Shown: positions 12,864 to 25,073 of the stretch, one piece after another | Numbering within the stretch: the stretch's first letter is position 1 | Layout of the letters: every line of letters starts with the position of its first letter | DNA from: Micropterus salmoides | Taxonomy: Eukaryota > Chordata > Actinopteri > Centrarchiformes > Centrarchidae | Length of the DNA: 64,000 nt | Direction: 5' to 3' | Assembly: GCF_014851395.1 (NCBI RefSeq) | Contig: NW_024040817.1 | Location: 29,483,976-29,547,975, forward strand | Notes under the pieces: model-generated | Databases searched by the model: none | What the model was told of the DNA's origin: nothing | What the model saw: only the letters and a program-made list of their open reading frames with translations | Translations under genes and position numbers: made by a program

Positions 12864-13814
12864 AAGACCCTTATTTTTCCGGGGGTTTTGCGGACACTGC
12901 TGAGTCCTACAAGCCTCATGAAAAGAAAGGGTGAAACAAACGGCTACTTAAAAATACAGACTCCAGTCATTCATCTGTAGTGCTCTTGGATTCTCCAAGA
13001 AGAGGGTGAAGTTGAACTGGGACGCAGACCTGACCACTTTTCAGAGAAAGAAGAGTTTAAGGAGAGCGGAGAGTAAAGCCTGTATCCATACCTTCTTTCT
13101 TCGCAACGATGTGAGTGGTATGGCAACTGGGCGCAAGCAGACCACAACTGTGAGGAAGAAGAGGACGCAGAAGTGACTGCTTACTTACACATTGAAGGAT
13201 CTTCAGAGGAGATTTGCATCTGAAAACTCAGACAATGTCTCATACTGTCTGATTTGTAAACGTCTGCCCTTTTTGAGTTGTGGCCCCTTCCGACGCTGAT
13301 AGGGTCACGTGCCAGTGCAAAACGCACAAAAACCTTCAGTTCATGGCTGACACCCTCTACAGCCATGTGTTTGTGGACTCCAAGAACCTTAACGAGATGG
13401 TTGACTGTGTTGTTTGTGCCACGGGAATCAAAGCCTGCACTTATGGTGACTGAGTGCTGTCTCATCACTTACCCGAGTTTGAAAGCACCAACAGAGAAAA
13501 TTGTACAAGTTGTACAATGGTCTGTTGAAAGGACGGATGAGGGAGAGAGGAAGACTGTAACCCTTAAAAAGGAGGTGCAGAGACAATGAGATCCAGTCTG
13601 TGCACTTTTGGGGGATAGCGGCACTGTACACCACTGAACAGACACCAGTATCATTCTGTTCTATCTTGTCCTCACGACAACATGACCCACTGGCAATCTG
13701 GTCCCACCTGGAGCCTGTCCTGAAGATGGTGAAGACCAAGTACCCAAAGGTGGAGAGGCTTCATTTCTTCAGTGATGGGCCAGAAACACAGTACAACCCT
13801 ATAGCAACGTCTAC

Positions 13815-14131
13815 TAGGGGTGGGTGGAAAAAATCGATACAGCATAGTATCGCAATATTTTGCAAGGCAATATCGTATCGTAACACGAACGTCAAGTATC
13901 GATCTTTTATTATATAAATTGTACATGAGAAGTTTGTTTTTTGACACTACTAAAATTGCTTTTTCATTCCACTAGAAAAAGAGTTTTCCTTTGGGGACAC
14001 AATTTGAAGTTGGGAAAAAGGTAAAATATTGCTATAAACTGCAATATGTTTAAAATCTCAATAATATCGTATCGTGACATAAGTATCGTGATAATATCGT
14101 ATCGAGGGGCCTCTGGTGATTCCCACCCCTA
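13815..14131. mobile_element. hAT-like MITE, 317 bp, with 8-bp target duplication
   Basis: The element starts TAGGGGTGGG and ends CCCACCCCTA. The flanks ACGTCTAC (13807-13814) and ACGTCCAC (14132-14139) match at 7 of 8 positions. The interior is dominated by ATCGTATCG/CGATACGAT motifs. It splits the coding remains of the surrounding pseudogene, so it inserted later than that element. Confidence 0.85.
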
Positions 14132-15149
14132 ACGTCCACCCTCTGTCCACTGAGCCATTAAAGTCAGGGTTTGTAAGACCTGTCATTGAATTTCTTTGAG
14201 GCCAGCCATGGCAAAGGAGCTCCAGATAGCATCAGATGGGTCACTGACGTGGTCAGCTGACCAGATTGTGCGCTTGGAGAAAGATGTTCCGGATTCCTTA
14301 ACTCTATTTAAACAACTGAGGGGACTGGAATCGACAGTGAAGCTCTTCTTTGTCTGTGAAGATGAAGTTCAAGCAAAGACAGAGGTAAAGATGTAGCTCA
14401 CCCCTGCAAAAACATTCACAAGTAGTCAAGTACCTCCCTCTCTCTCTCTGTCTGTCTGTCTCTCGCTCTAATACGAGCACACACACAGCCTGCTTTGTTG
14501 TCAGTTTATGTGGCTCTCATACATTTACTGCTGTTGAGATTGGTAGAATATTTTTAATATTATCTCGTACTACTGTATATCATCTCTTCTCACCTCAGGT
14601 CCCTGCTTAGACTCCTGTTAAGGGCCCAATGAGGATGCACAAGTAATCAGTCTCTGACCAGGGCAAATCAAGTACAGGGGCATCAGTTGTTTCTGTCAGA
14701 GGCAGCATGATAGTCTGGATTGTGCCCACCTTGAGCTGAAAGTAGCTACTCTGGATGGAGTTCCAGTGACACCGTAAATGGAGAACAGAGACACGCCGTG
14801 GCCACCAGAGGCAGTTGACAGGAAGTACAGTGGAGAGTGGTGTGTTGTCAGTTATAAGGATGACGTGTACCCCGGCATTATCATGAACAAGTAGGAGCTT
14901 ATAATTCAAGCAATGGGTTGAACTTCTGGCCAACACCACCCAGAGATGTCCGCTGGTATGCAGATGAGCAACTTCTGTGTCTTATACCAGAGACAGGCAC
15001 TCACAAGCGCTCTGTCCAAATGGAAATATCTACAAGACTACTTGGGGTACAATAAGAACACTTGAAATGCACCCTTAAGTTATTTTCCTCTTTGTGTTCT
15101 TACAGTTCTTCCTTGGTCCATAATATGCCAAGTTTATTCATGTGGTTTA

Positions 15150-15268
15150 TGAAGATTCTCAGTCATCCAGGTCATAGTTATCCAACGAAGGTTAAAGTCA
15201 AGGGCAACTGGACTTGGTTGAAGATACTGGAAGAAGTTTCGTCCCTCATCCAAAGGACTTATTCATGT
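15150..15268 (-). mobile_element. Penelope-like element 3' tail fragment
   Basis: This stretch is about 90% identical by eye to the tail arms of the palindromic Penelope-like insertion at 31561-32218 (shared CCAACGAAGGTTAAAG, GGGCAACTGGACTTGG, CGTCCCTCATCCAAAGGACT). It keeps the outermost ATGAAGATTCTCAGTCATCC segment. Only the non-coding tail is present. Confidence 0.65.
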
Positions 15269-16953
15269 TAGAATTAATAAAATCCATTAAATCACATCAG
15301 GTGTTGTCATTTGTTGGTGTTTTGTCCACCCTGTTACACATTTTTCTATCATAGTTTAATGAAATTACCAAATATCAAGTATATATATCAATACATGCTA
15401 TTAAATGATTTCATAAAACAAATATCTGATTAGAGTGAGGGACAGATGATTCCTATAAATGTAATTTTAGTAGCAATCATGCACTGAAAAGACATTTAAA
15501 CAGTAATGTTTAAGTTTTTAACAGGATGGCCATGGTGCCACATGTTGTTAAAATATCTAAATGTAATAAGATTTAGGTGCTAGACCAATATGTTTTTCAG
15601 CAAGCTCGATATGTCCTTTATATAATAGAAGATTCAAATATAGGTAAATCAACTATTTATTTATCCCAAGTTATGAAGTCAGAACGGCGCCCTAACATTT
15701 TGAAATAAAAAATGCAACACAGTAATGCTTTTTAAAAACATGTAACTGACCTAACGTTACTGTACCAAGACAAAGTGTTTAGTTCACATGTTGTAACCCA
15801 ATTAGTTCGGTTGGGGAAGCAAATGATACTAAATGCTGTAAAAGTTGTCAGCTAAATATGTTTCACTCCACATTAGCATACAAAACCATAAACCAAACCT
15901 CGTTAAGAAATGTGTCATTTTAATGTTAACGTTCTCTTGTCAACTGAGAAAGAGTAACAACCACTAATAGAGCAAATATGTGAATTTATCAGTAGGAATC
16001 TACAATATTACGTTAACTTCTATCAACCGGTAACGTTACTCATTTGTACCTAACACTGGGCTAACTTAACGTACTTGTTTCACTAACATTTCGTCAGACA
16101 CTGTCTTATTAAATTGTCTAACTGCATTATTAAATGCGTTAATAAGTCTTTTTTTAAATTAACTAATTCGTGGTGTGCACATTGGGACTACATTTCTCAC
16201 AAGACCATAACGATTGATAAATTGTAATAAACCGTGTTCTGTCGGGTATTTATCTGTACTAAACCGATACAGCCCAATGATGCAGCCCCAGTGTTTGTAA
16301 ACTGTCAGATCTTTCGAGCAGAACGCAACGTTAGTGTTTCCCCCGCGTATTGTGGAATAGAAACCGCGGTTTGCGTGATTTAGGAGGGCGCTAACTAACG
16401 TGGGGTCAGTAGACCATTCAGTTACTAGAGCTAAATCCATCCTTTATGTTGCCGATAAATCACTCCTATTTCCCAAATTTCGGTGGGTTATCACGGCTGC
16501 AGTGGGCAGCTGACTGTTTTTCTCTTTTGAGAACCACACAGCTACTCAGACTAGGCTCGGTGGTAGCCATTATGGCTAACGCAAGGGCGTAACTTGATGT
16601 GTGGGAAACTGGACAATATTGTGAACTATACAGTCCGAGACTGGTAAAGCTGTGCATTTACAGTGTGACGGTTACGTGCCGCTTGTCTCTGAACCGTACG
16701 TCCCTTCGTAACTCTGCATTTTAACTCTCCGCTCCCCCTCAAAATGACGTCTCCCTGTGCGGCGGCACGTACAGCAAACAACGGCACGGCGACGGCGTTG
16801 CCCCTCCATTCTGTACGAGCCAGGCTGGCTGAACCCCCTCCGCAATATACCCGAAACCTCCGGCTAAAACTACCGTTTGTGTCGTAAGAGCGGTTGATAT
16901 TTTACAGCCAAGTCTATTTAAAATCACATAGTAAAGAATTAGCTTGTCCTTAC

Positions 16954-17000
16954 CGTTTTATGATGAGAAACGCAGCCCTAGATTGTGGTGAGCTGCGGCG
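16954..17000 (-). other. gmeb1: Probable non-coding first exon of gmeb1 (5' UTR)
   Basis: On the minus strand a good splice donor (CG|GTAAGG) ends an exon at 16954. The exon lies directly downstream of a CpG-rich NRF1-type promoter and 6.8 kb upstream of the start-codon exon. No in-frame coding start is needed here, so it would be 5' UTR. The upstream boundary is approximate. A further exon ending in CATG|GTATGT at 10262 could be an alternative 5' UTR exon. Confidence 0.5.
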
Positions 17001-17036
17001 CATGCGCACTTGGCTGGTATAGCTTGACTTCCTGCT
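16996..17036 (-). promoter_or_regulatory. gmeb1 core promoter with NRF1 and ETS-type sites
   Basis: The perfect palindrome GCGCATGCGC (16998-17007) matches the NRF1 binding consensus. About 20 bp further upstream is an ETS-like core (TTCC/GGAA, around 17030). There is no TATA box, which fits a housekeeping vertebrate promoter. The sites sit just upstream of the proposed first exon. Confidence 0.6.
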
Positions 17037-17602
17037 GAACAGCGCTCGCCTTGTTATCACGCTCCTGTAAACACTGACTTTCAACTGTGACCAAAGTAAC
17101 TTTATCATATGGAAGAGAGACAAGAGTAGGATGTCATATAATAGTATGTCGTATTCGGTGACACCTTCAGGGTTTTGTGTGTGTATATTTAAAGATTATC
17201 GTATATCCAGCTTGTATCCCAATTTGCGTTCATTGGTGGGAAAAGTGGCATTATAATGTCGTATTTGAATAAATTCTATGACATTTATGAATAGTGAAGC
17301 ATAGAGCAGTGCGGGTAAAGCACCGACCATCCAACTGAAGGCTTAATTTCTGCCATAAATCTACCAGGGTAGGGTACTTGTTGTTTGTTGAATTATACAT
17401 TATAGATTCATTCGTTTTCAACATTTTAAGCGAGGTGGTCATTTCGTTTCATACCTATTTAACATTTTGTGAAATCACTGAGGTCATGGAAAGTTGCAGT
17501 TCGTTTATGACGGGTTTGCAAACACTATGGGGGCCTGGGAGTATCAACACATGTCCTCCCGAAGCTTCCGTTAATTTTTGTTTTTCTTTGTACAGGTAAG
17601 GA

Positions 17603-17737
17603 CGGGGCGCCAGGAGAAATGATCACCAGCAGCCCCTGCTTTAAAAATTGTGCTTCCGAAATCTCTTGATGGCGATTCCGCAAGAAGGGTGGTTTATCCC
17701 CACCCCTCCTGTGCCAAACATAGCAGAAGCCCTTTTT
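17603..17737 (-). ncRNA. rnu11: U11 snRNA (minor spliceosome)
   Basis: The minus-strand transcript begins AAAAAGGGCTTCTG, the U11 5' end that pairs with U12-type 5' splice sites. It then holds a stem (GAGGGGTGG with CCACCCTTC), the conserved block GCGGAATCG, CATCAAGAGATTTCGGAAGC, an Sm site (AATTTTTAAAG), and a 3' stem-loop containing CTGCTGGTGATCA and GGCGCC. The length of about 135 nt matches the human gene, and these blocks fall in the same order. In the cell U11 forms a di-snRNP with U12 that defines minor introns. A 3'-box-like GTACAAAGAAAAA follows the 3' end, and a ZNF143/SPH site lies about 230 bp upstream. Its place between rab42 and gmeb1 agrees with human synteny as I recall it. 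The 3' end is accurate to a few bases. Confidence 0.93.
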
Positions 17738-17784
17738 AACGATGACTCTGAACATCCCACCTCCTGACCGGTGGCAACATGTTC

Positions 17785-17806
17785 CTCACTCAGAGGTTTG
17801 GGAGCT
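17785..17806 (-). promoter_or_regulatory. Candidate proximal sequence element (PSE) of rnu11
   Basis: About 50-68 bp upstream of the U11 start the minus strand reads CCCAAACCTCTGAGTGAGG. The spacing is right for an snRNA PSE, and the GAGTGAGG end resembles the U1 PSE. The match to the general consensus is otherwise loose. No TATA box is present, consistent with RNA polymerase II transcription of U11. Confidence 0.35.
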
Positions 17807-17960
17807 GTGAAAGTGCCTCTGTGTTTGCGTCTTCTACTGTGCGTGGCATAGTGCAAATGATAATAAATATACGTCAACAAGCATTATATTGAAGTATGCA
17901 GTCATTAGTCAGTAATCGTCGACACTTGAGCATATTTGGACGTGCATGTTTGACAGCCGA

Positions 17961-17978
17961 AGAGCATGATGGGAAAAA
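17961..17978 (-). promoter_or_regulatory. ZNF143/Staf (SPH) site, distal element of rnu11
   Basis: The minus strand reads TTCCCATCATGCTCTTCG, matching 16 of 18 positions of the Staf consensus as I recall it. It lies about 225-240 bp upstream of the U11 start, where snRNA distal sequence elements normally sit. An octamer-like GTGCAAAT lies at 17849-17856 and an Sp1-type GGGGCGGGG at 17980-17988. Confidence 0.55.
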
Positions 17979-18000
17979 AGGGGCGGGGTAAACTAACAGC

Positions 18001-21000
18001 GTTGGCTTTCATATTGGTTGCTTTGCGCACTTCGACTAGTGCTGCGTTCAAGAATGTGGGGAAATCGACGGGCACCTAGAAAAACAAAAGTCTTACAGTG
18101 GGGATTTCGCTTTTGGAAATTCGTCTCTTTCTCTCTCTCTCTCAGTACGCCGTACATAGTTAGTCCATATTAAAGACAATGAAAAAGAAAAATCACGTAC
18201 AGGGCCGAAATAAATAATATATAATATGTTTGTATTAACATTTTATTCTGTTCCATTATATGGCCTATACCTTCTGTTCCCCTAAATGCTGTTTTTAAGT
18301 CTTCCTAACACTGTCAGGATATCATTCTGTGGGGCAAATGCCGTTTCTACATATTGATTAAATTTACAATTTTACAGAATTACCCTTAACAGGCGACAAT
18401 CTGTAATTTGTGTGCAGTTGTAAATATAAGCTTCGTTTCATGTTCATATCCCCAGACACAATACTGAGGACATGACCTCAGTGGAATATCTAGTGGCTAC
18501 GATGCTGATACTTTGGAGGCATAAAGCAGCAAGGAATTCATGTTGCTAAAAAGAAAAAACACTTGGTATTGCCAAGTTCTTTTAGAGGCAATACAAAGAT
18601 TATAGGCATCATAGACTATTGTTTTTTTTTTATATAGACAACTGACACCAGATAAATAAAACATGTTTATTTTAGATTACATCCACTGCCAAACCAGAGC
18701 TCCCTGTTAATAAATAATCTATTTTATTTCTATTTTATTTTTATTTTTTTGCTTTTTTCCTCTTTTAACTGATTGTAGCAATATCTCCATCGGGTCCTCT
18801 ACATCTCTTGTCCAAATCTAAATTTTTATCAGAGTAACTAGGTCATGATGATCCTCCCTCAGTCTGTCAGAAGAGGGCGCCAAACCCTTGCTGAAAAACA
18901 ACAAACCATGAGTCCAAACGTTATTCATCGGACATCTATTTATTTTTGTTAACCAATCAATAAAATCACATCAAATAAAAGGCAATTATACATAATATAT
19001 AAAATAAATAACATTTATTCAATAAAGCTGTGAAATGTGACCATGGGGATCAGGAGCGGAACAGTTTTGAGCTATGTGCAAGGCCTAACAGCTACTGATG
19101 ATGTCTGGTACAGAAGCCCTATCAGTGGGTTGGTTTGATCATTCCTGTGGACAACATAAAAACACCATTAATTCAACATTTTGGGGAATTTGATTATGTA
19201 TTTTCTTTCTGTGAGTGGCATGAGAAAATGATTACTTGTGGCTTCTTTATTCTGTTTTAGTTCAACTATGAAAAATATGGTAAATTTCAAAGATTAACAT
19301 CTTCCTGATGTTTTCTTGATTTGACTGTGTGTCTTCCTGGTCACAGCAAATTCATAGTGCAGAAATTAACATAAAATAACATATTTCTTTACCTTAAATA
19401 GTCCAAAACCAACTAAAATTGACAATTGAAAGCAATGACAATGAGCTGCTCGTTCTCTGTTCAGCCACAGACACAGTTATGCAGTATCTCCACTGGTGCT
19501 TACGCAGCCTGGCGGCTTTTCGCCTCTAAATCCAATGTTTGTCTGATTTTGTTGAAACAGAATCTCAGTGTCCCCTTGTGTGCACAAAACAGCAACTAAC
19601 CCACTATCGATGGAGGAAATGTGCAGTATCTGAAACACAATACATCATCAATAGCGTGTTAATAAAAAAAAAAACACACAGTAAGTGGTTAAGTGGCCCG
19701 TACATGTTAAGTCTGAATGTTTAATATTTTTGTCTTTGCAGTTTTGACAGACTCAGAGGCAGCTGAGCTTGTTGTAGGCTTAAATATCCTCGGTTTTATG
19801 GGTCATATTGTAGATATTGTAGATCCTGCTGTAATATTATTTCCACTCAAGTCTCAGATTTAACGTAAGCATGTAAGCGTTCGCTTCTAGTTATGGCTGA
19901 TGAGAAACAAGCTTATTTCTTCCCATGAAGTGCCATTTCTTCTTGGTATATTTCCAATGTTGTCCTTTGAATTTAACCACTGCTTTCCAACTGCTTTCTG
20001 AGGCTGCCATCTTCACACCTCACATCACACCTTGCCGTGCAATGGGCCCTTCTGATGTGCAGTGCTGAGGAATGGGAATCGTGCTCACCGGTTTGCTAAC
20101 AGCACAGTATTAACATACAAACTCAAACAACATCATACAGTTGAACCCTGTTTAGATGAGAGACACAAGTGAGGAAGGTAGTTGTAGTATTTAGTAGTAC
20201 AGACTGGTTGTCAAATGGTGATTTTGGACATTGCAAGGACATTTAGTTAAATTTCAAGGCATAGCACCCCGGTGGTGAAGTCCTCATCTGCACCAAGAAC
20301 ACAAAATGCTAACATCTGATTGTCAAACAAACCGATCTGGTGGGTTACCAGGAAGCTTACAGTTTGAATCTGTACAGACATGTAAAAATAAAGGGATGGT
20401 TTAAATGTAGTAAAATACATCCCTTACCAAGCTGCATCCGCAAACTGTATGGTATATCTACTGGATCACCAATACAGGTCACATGAAGGCAAAGTAAAAA
20501 CTGTAGAATGCATAATCTTTAGCGTGTGTGAACGGATATATTGGTGAGATGCTGGTGAAAGGTGAACTAGCAGTGAGTTTAGTTCCCAGGAAAAGTGTAC
20601 TGTAGTCTATTGTACGCTCCAGGCCTGTAGACAACAGATTAATAGTGTCTGCAGCCAACAGCTTCTGGAGACTTGAAAGCATTCATGATCCTCTGGATCA
20701 GAGGTTGTTACTGCTGTGTTTGAAAGTCGTGTGCGCGGACGTGCATTCATCGTAAATACAGCTCACTGCTCAGAACAGCAAGCTGACCATCACAGGCTTC
20801 ATCACAGCAGGCATTATTAGTGTCACAAGCTGGCAAATCCCAAATACTCATATGAAAGCTTAAGTTTAGTTATGTCAATGGAGGGTCACTATTACTATGT
20901 TAACAAAGAATTTCAACAACTTTAAGCACAGATTTATTTTAAGTTCAGTGAAAGTCCTGGCTGAAAGTTAACTAATGTAGGCGATCATTGCTGCCAGATT

Positions 21001-22938
21001 TGTTCGAGTAAGAACAGGCTTTTTTTTATAGCTTAAGAACATATTTCAACATTTTGGAAATTCACGCTTCTTCATGAGAGTTAGATGAGAAGATTGATCC
21101 CAGTCAGAAGGTGACTAGCATAGCATAGCATGAAGACTGGAAGCAGGAGCCGGGGAACTAGCCTAGCTCAGTACAAAGGGAAAAAAACACAGCTCTAAAG
21201 CTTACTGAGAAACACGCTGGATCCCATTTGTTTTATTTGTACCCAAACAGAAATGTAAAAAAAACGAACAACAGTTTTGTCACTTCTGTCAAGTGTCTCC
21301 GGCTAGCGCAGGAAAGTAGAAAGTCTGTCAGCACAACTTCTAGCCTAATTATGTGGCACTTAGATTTCTGTTTGTGTACGGATCAAACTGCTTTCCAACA
21401 CTCTGAGGCATTATATTGTAATGTGTGAATTCTTGAGCTTTAGAGTTGCTGCCTGGTAGGCCTGTCTTTAAACAACAGAGGGAGCCAAGCTAGCTGTTCA
21501 GTTTTAATGCTAAGCTAGGCTAATCGCCTCTTGGGTTCAGCTCTGCATTTAATACACAGAAAAGAGACAGATGTCAATTTTCTTATTTATTACTATTATT
21601 ATTATCATTATCAGTAGTATTTATTCCACACAATGTGGACCTATCCACCTGCCTTGCAAACTGCATCGAGCAAAATTGAGCATTTTGTCATGCAGGTGGC
21701 TCCATGGCATGTTGCCTGGACTTCTGAGCTCGGAGATAAACTGACCTGTAGTGGGTTTGAAGGACTGTTATAACCACGGTGAAAGAAATTCTAATTTACC
21801 ATGTTGCCCAGGTTTTCTACTTGAAGCCTGGTTTTTCTCCAGGCTACTACCTACTCTGGAACACAGCAGAATTTATAGGCCCACAGAAGCAGCACATATT
21901 TCCACACCATTGGATTTAATGTGTTAGCATCCATCATCTGCTGAGAGCTGAATGGAACATTATTTTTGTGAATTGAGCTTTGAACAAAAGAAACAGCGGT
22001 TTGTCTAAGCTGTTGCCGACTGCAGGTGAAATTCAAACTCCCTTTTGTTCTTAATCAAACACATCTCTGTCTGATCTACTGCTGAGAAAATCATTAGAAG
22101 GTCTGATGACTGAGAGGTGACGCATTTGTCTTGCTCCTGTTGATGCTATGATACAAATACCTAAATAGGACCACCTACCCTAATTACAGTGGCCTAACTT
22201 TATGTATACACCTAAACTAGAAACAATCTTTATATTTTTTACAAAAACGTTACTCATCTATTCACAGAAAGGTTTCAGTCAGTTTGGCATAAGTGCACAC
22301 ACAGCTTACAGTAGCAGGAGGAGCACATTGATTTAATATGGTGACACTTATTGAAGAGTGCACTGTGTCTGTTGACACTATCAATTAAAGAGCTTTCAGT
22401 GACCTTTAAGCTTTCATCTCTATAGATTTCACTATTATTTACAAGCTTGCAGTCACAAAAGATTTCAGGCAAAGAATCACACACACTTTGACAGGTAGAA
22501 ACCCACAACAAATGCCAGACCAGTAAGTCACAGTCCATGGATTTATCTGGACCGTCAGTATACTCAGAAGTTCATTAACTCCAGGGCTGTGAAAAGGAGT
22601 ATCGGCTGAACTCTAAACCCCAACACCTGATCACCTCCACTCTGTGTTTTCAGAGCCTAACAAGGCCCGACACAGGTTGGCTCATGCTACACCACATGAA
22701 TATAGAGATACAACTTGCCTATAAGATACACATCAGGATGTACAATAGCCCCCTGTTAGAAAAGAATCCCAGTTGTCGGAAGAACCCACACACAGAGGGG
22801 GCACAAGCACAAGGTGAGGGAGTGATGGATGGTGATATCACAGGGTGCTGAGCCTGAGTGACTTGGTTTCAATGGACAGCTGTGAAACGAGGTGAGCTCT
22901 TGGTGTGACGGGACAGTGTTTGGACAGAGAGTTCTGAG
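18001..22938. other. Intergenic between rnu11 and rab42; no gene seen
   Basis: No convincing coding frame, tRNA or structured element was found over about 4.9 kb. It includes the likely rab42 3' UTR. The minus strand has AATAAA signals at about 21587 and 21620 and an ATTAAA near 22332, which could end that transcript. The rest is AT-rich unique-looking sequence. Confidence 0.5.
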
Positions 22939-25073
22939 TCAGCAGTGGCAGCCCTTTTCAGCGGTTGCGGTAGCAAGTTCCTCTTCGTCCTCGGCCGGGT
23001 AGAGGACCTTGGCTGTGAGGCCACTCTTCACCCCGTCCCAGCCATCGCGGGTGGCGATCTCCCCCATCTTCATCAGCTCGTAGATGTCTCTGGTCAGCAG
23101 CTCGAAGGCCCGGTCCACATTGCTGTTGCACTTGGCCGACGTCTCCACGTAGCGGATGCCCATCTCGGCCGCCAGCTGCTCCGCCTCGTCCCGACTCACC
23201 TTGCGGTCCTTGTTGAGGTCACTCTTATGGCCGATGAGGATGTAGACCATGTGGTGAGGCAGGATGTGCTCGCTCACCTCCTTGTGCCACTCCCTCACAT
23301 GGTCAAAGGTCTTGCGATTGGTGAGATCAAAGACTAGTAGCCCGCCCACAGAGTTACGGTAGTATGATGTTGTGATGGACCTAGGGGGCAGAAATGTGGT
23401 AAATTGACATGTTAGTAATTCGAGGCAAAAGAATTTTGAATGAACACTTCTGAACATTTTGGACAGCTTTGATGGACACACTACAGCGACCTGTCAGCAA
23501 GGCTGCCACTATCCTGAAACCACTGTATGGAAGCTCCAGACCGGTTTAGTCTTTTGGAGAAAGTCTCAAGTCAGTCAAGCCAAGTCAAGTCTCAAGTCAG
23601 TGAGGAAAAGTCTAACCCCTAGTCTTGTCAAAGCACGTCCATGTCGAGTCCAAGTCAAGTCTCATGTCCTCATTTTTGTGAGTCAAGTCCACAGCTCTGA
23701 TAAGATCCATATTCTCCTTCACTCTATTTACAGCAACCACAACTAACTCAAAATCACACACACTGCAAGGATAATCGAATTTTCCACTGCTTTTGCAATT
23801 TTGTAAATGTTTGAACGTCCAGGTTGCAAAGTAGTTCCAATCTCTGTGCATTATCTATGTTTTCTGTATATATCCTGTCGCCTTTAAGCACCCACCATGT
23901 GCAGTGCACACTGCAGACTGCAAACGGCACCTTCATTATATTTTTCCCAGCGCCCTCAAAACCAACTTGTCCAATGTAGGCATATGCATTCCGTATGCAC
24001 TATGTTGATTGAAATCAAAAAGGTATCGGAACATTTAAAAGACAGGGCCTCAAAATGTGCTAAATATGACCAAACACATTTGCACTTTAATTGCCCTGCT
24101 GGGGATGAATGACAGTACTGAACTGAAATGAATCAATTAACCACATAGGCTAGATCCACTTACACATTTATACATATAGGCTACACAAGCCTTAATCTGT
24201 GCACATGGTGGTTTAAAAATTGCTGATTGATTTTCCAAACATGTCTCACAGTCATTTAAAACAGAAGTGAAAGACTTTAGTGTGGTGAAGCCTGACGGAA
24301 AACACCCTCTGAAGCTTGGGCTTCAAAAGGGAAAGCAGATCTAAGAGCAGAGCTGCTTCTCCAGACAGAGAAGGAAATTACCTATGACAGCGGGGACACA
24401 TGAAACAGCACAAGCAACAGGGCAGATGAATGCAAAAACTACATTTGGGTATAAAGTTGTCATCCTTTTGTGTTGCCCTGTAGACTGTGGAGTCAGTATC
24501 TCAGGAAATCAAACTGGGGCCTAAATATGAGGAGGCTGCCCATCATCCGTGAATGAATGCAATGATGCAACTCGATTTTGACTGTTTCTATATAGGCCAG
24601 GGCATCATAAGATTGAGGCCTATATAATCGACCCTTTTCTCCACTGACTACACTCACTTCATTACATCACAATGAGAGAGGAAAGGGCCTTTATTTAAAT
24701 TAAGCATTTTATAGTACCTAGCAGCCAACAGCGACAGCAAACCAAGGCCTCTCAATTATTTAACAACAAATATATTCTGCGAGGAATGGTCGTTACATTT
24801 AATTCAGAGACATTTTATTCAGGCTCGTTTTTTTTTTTTTTGAAATTCTGTTTAGTACCTGAATCGTTCCTGACCAGCCGTGTCCCAGAGCTGGAGCTTA
24901 ATTTTCACGCCGGGCTCGATATCAAGCGAGCGGGCATAAAAATCTACCCCGACCGTAGGATCCGCCACATCGCTGTAAATCCCGTCCGTGAAGCGCTTCA
25001 GCAACGACGACTTCCCCACCGTCGAATCCCCGAGTAAAATGATCCTGAACTGGTATTGCCACAAAATATCCAT
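22939..25073 (-). CDS. rab42: Rab42-type small GTPase, two exons
   Basis: Exon 1 (25073-24859) encodes residues 1-71 and exon 2 (23380-22939) the rest. Arg72 is split across the intron, and together they give 657 nt (218 residues). Seen in the protein: P-loop GDSTVGKS (15-22), switch I DPTVGVDF with T40, WDTAGQE (63-69), GHKSD replacing NKxD (122-126), ETSAK (151-155), and a C-terminal CHC for double geranylgeranylation. FDLTNRK, EWHKEV, GHKSDL and NVDRAFELL fit Rab42 better than its paralogue Rab39, and the neighbours (gmeb1, rnu11, snhg12) fit RAB42 in human. It should act as a membrane-trafficking switch; its catalytic Q68 is intact. An upstream in-frame Met exists, but MDILWQYQF is the family start, and the upstream part translates a CTG/CAG-rich leader. 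The closest alternative is rab39. Confidence 0.93.
23560..23700. repeat. Degenerate AAGTC-rich repeat in rab42 intron
   Basis: The motifs CAAGTC, CAAGTCTCAAGTC and GAGTCCAAGTCAAGTC recur irregularly over about 140 bp. This dispersed simple-repeat type is common in fish introns. Confidence 0.7.

Larger units (their letters stand above)
12220..15075 (+). pseudogene. Decayed copy of an unnamed, transposon-like multi-copy fish protein gene
   Basis: Fragments in several frames line up with a protein family I recognise as repeated many times in fish and invertebrate genomes but cannot name. In order they are: a basic head (PLSAAE, then HYRAHRNADPKKRQQ, about 12225-12330), YTLKDLQRRF (13180), FMADTLYSHVFVDSKNL (13340), a WSV block (13520), DPLAIWSHLEPVLK then HFFSDGPETQY (13688-13795), FFEASHGKGAPD (14190-14225), KDVPDSLTLFKQL and STVKLFFVCEDEV (14280-14370), and a tail resembling YPGIIMN (near 14870). 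There are many stops, and a 317-bp MITE interrupts it right after SDGPETQY. It lies antisense in gmeb1 intron 1. No function is assigned. Confidence 0.65.

Noticed and set aside
22945..23337. 130-codon plus-strand frame
   Set aside because: Antisense shadow of rab42 exon 2.
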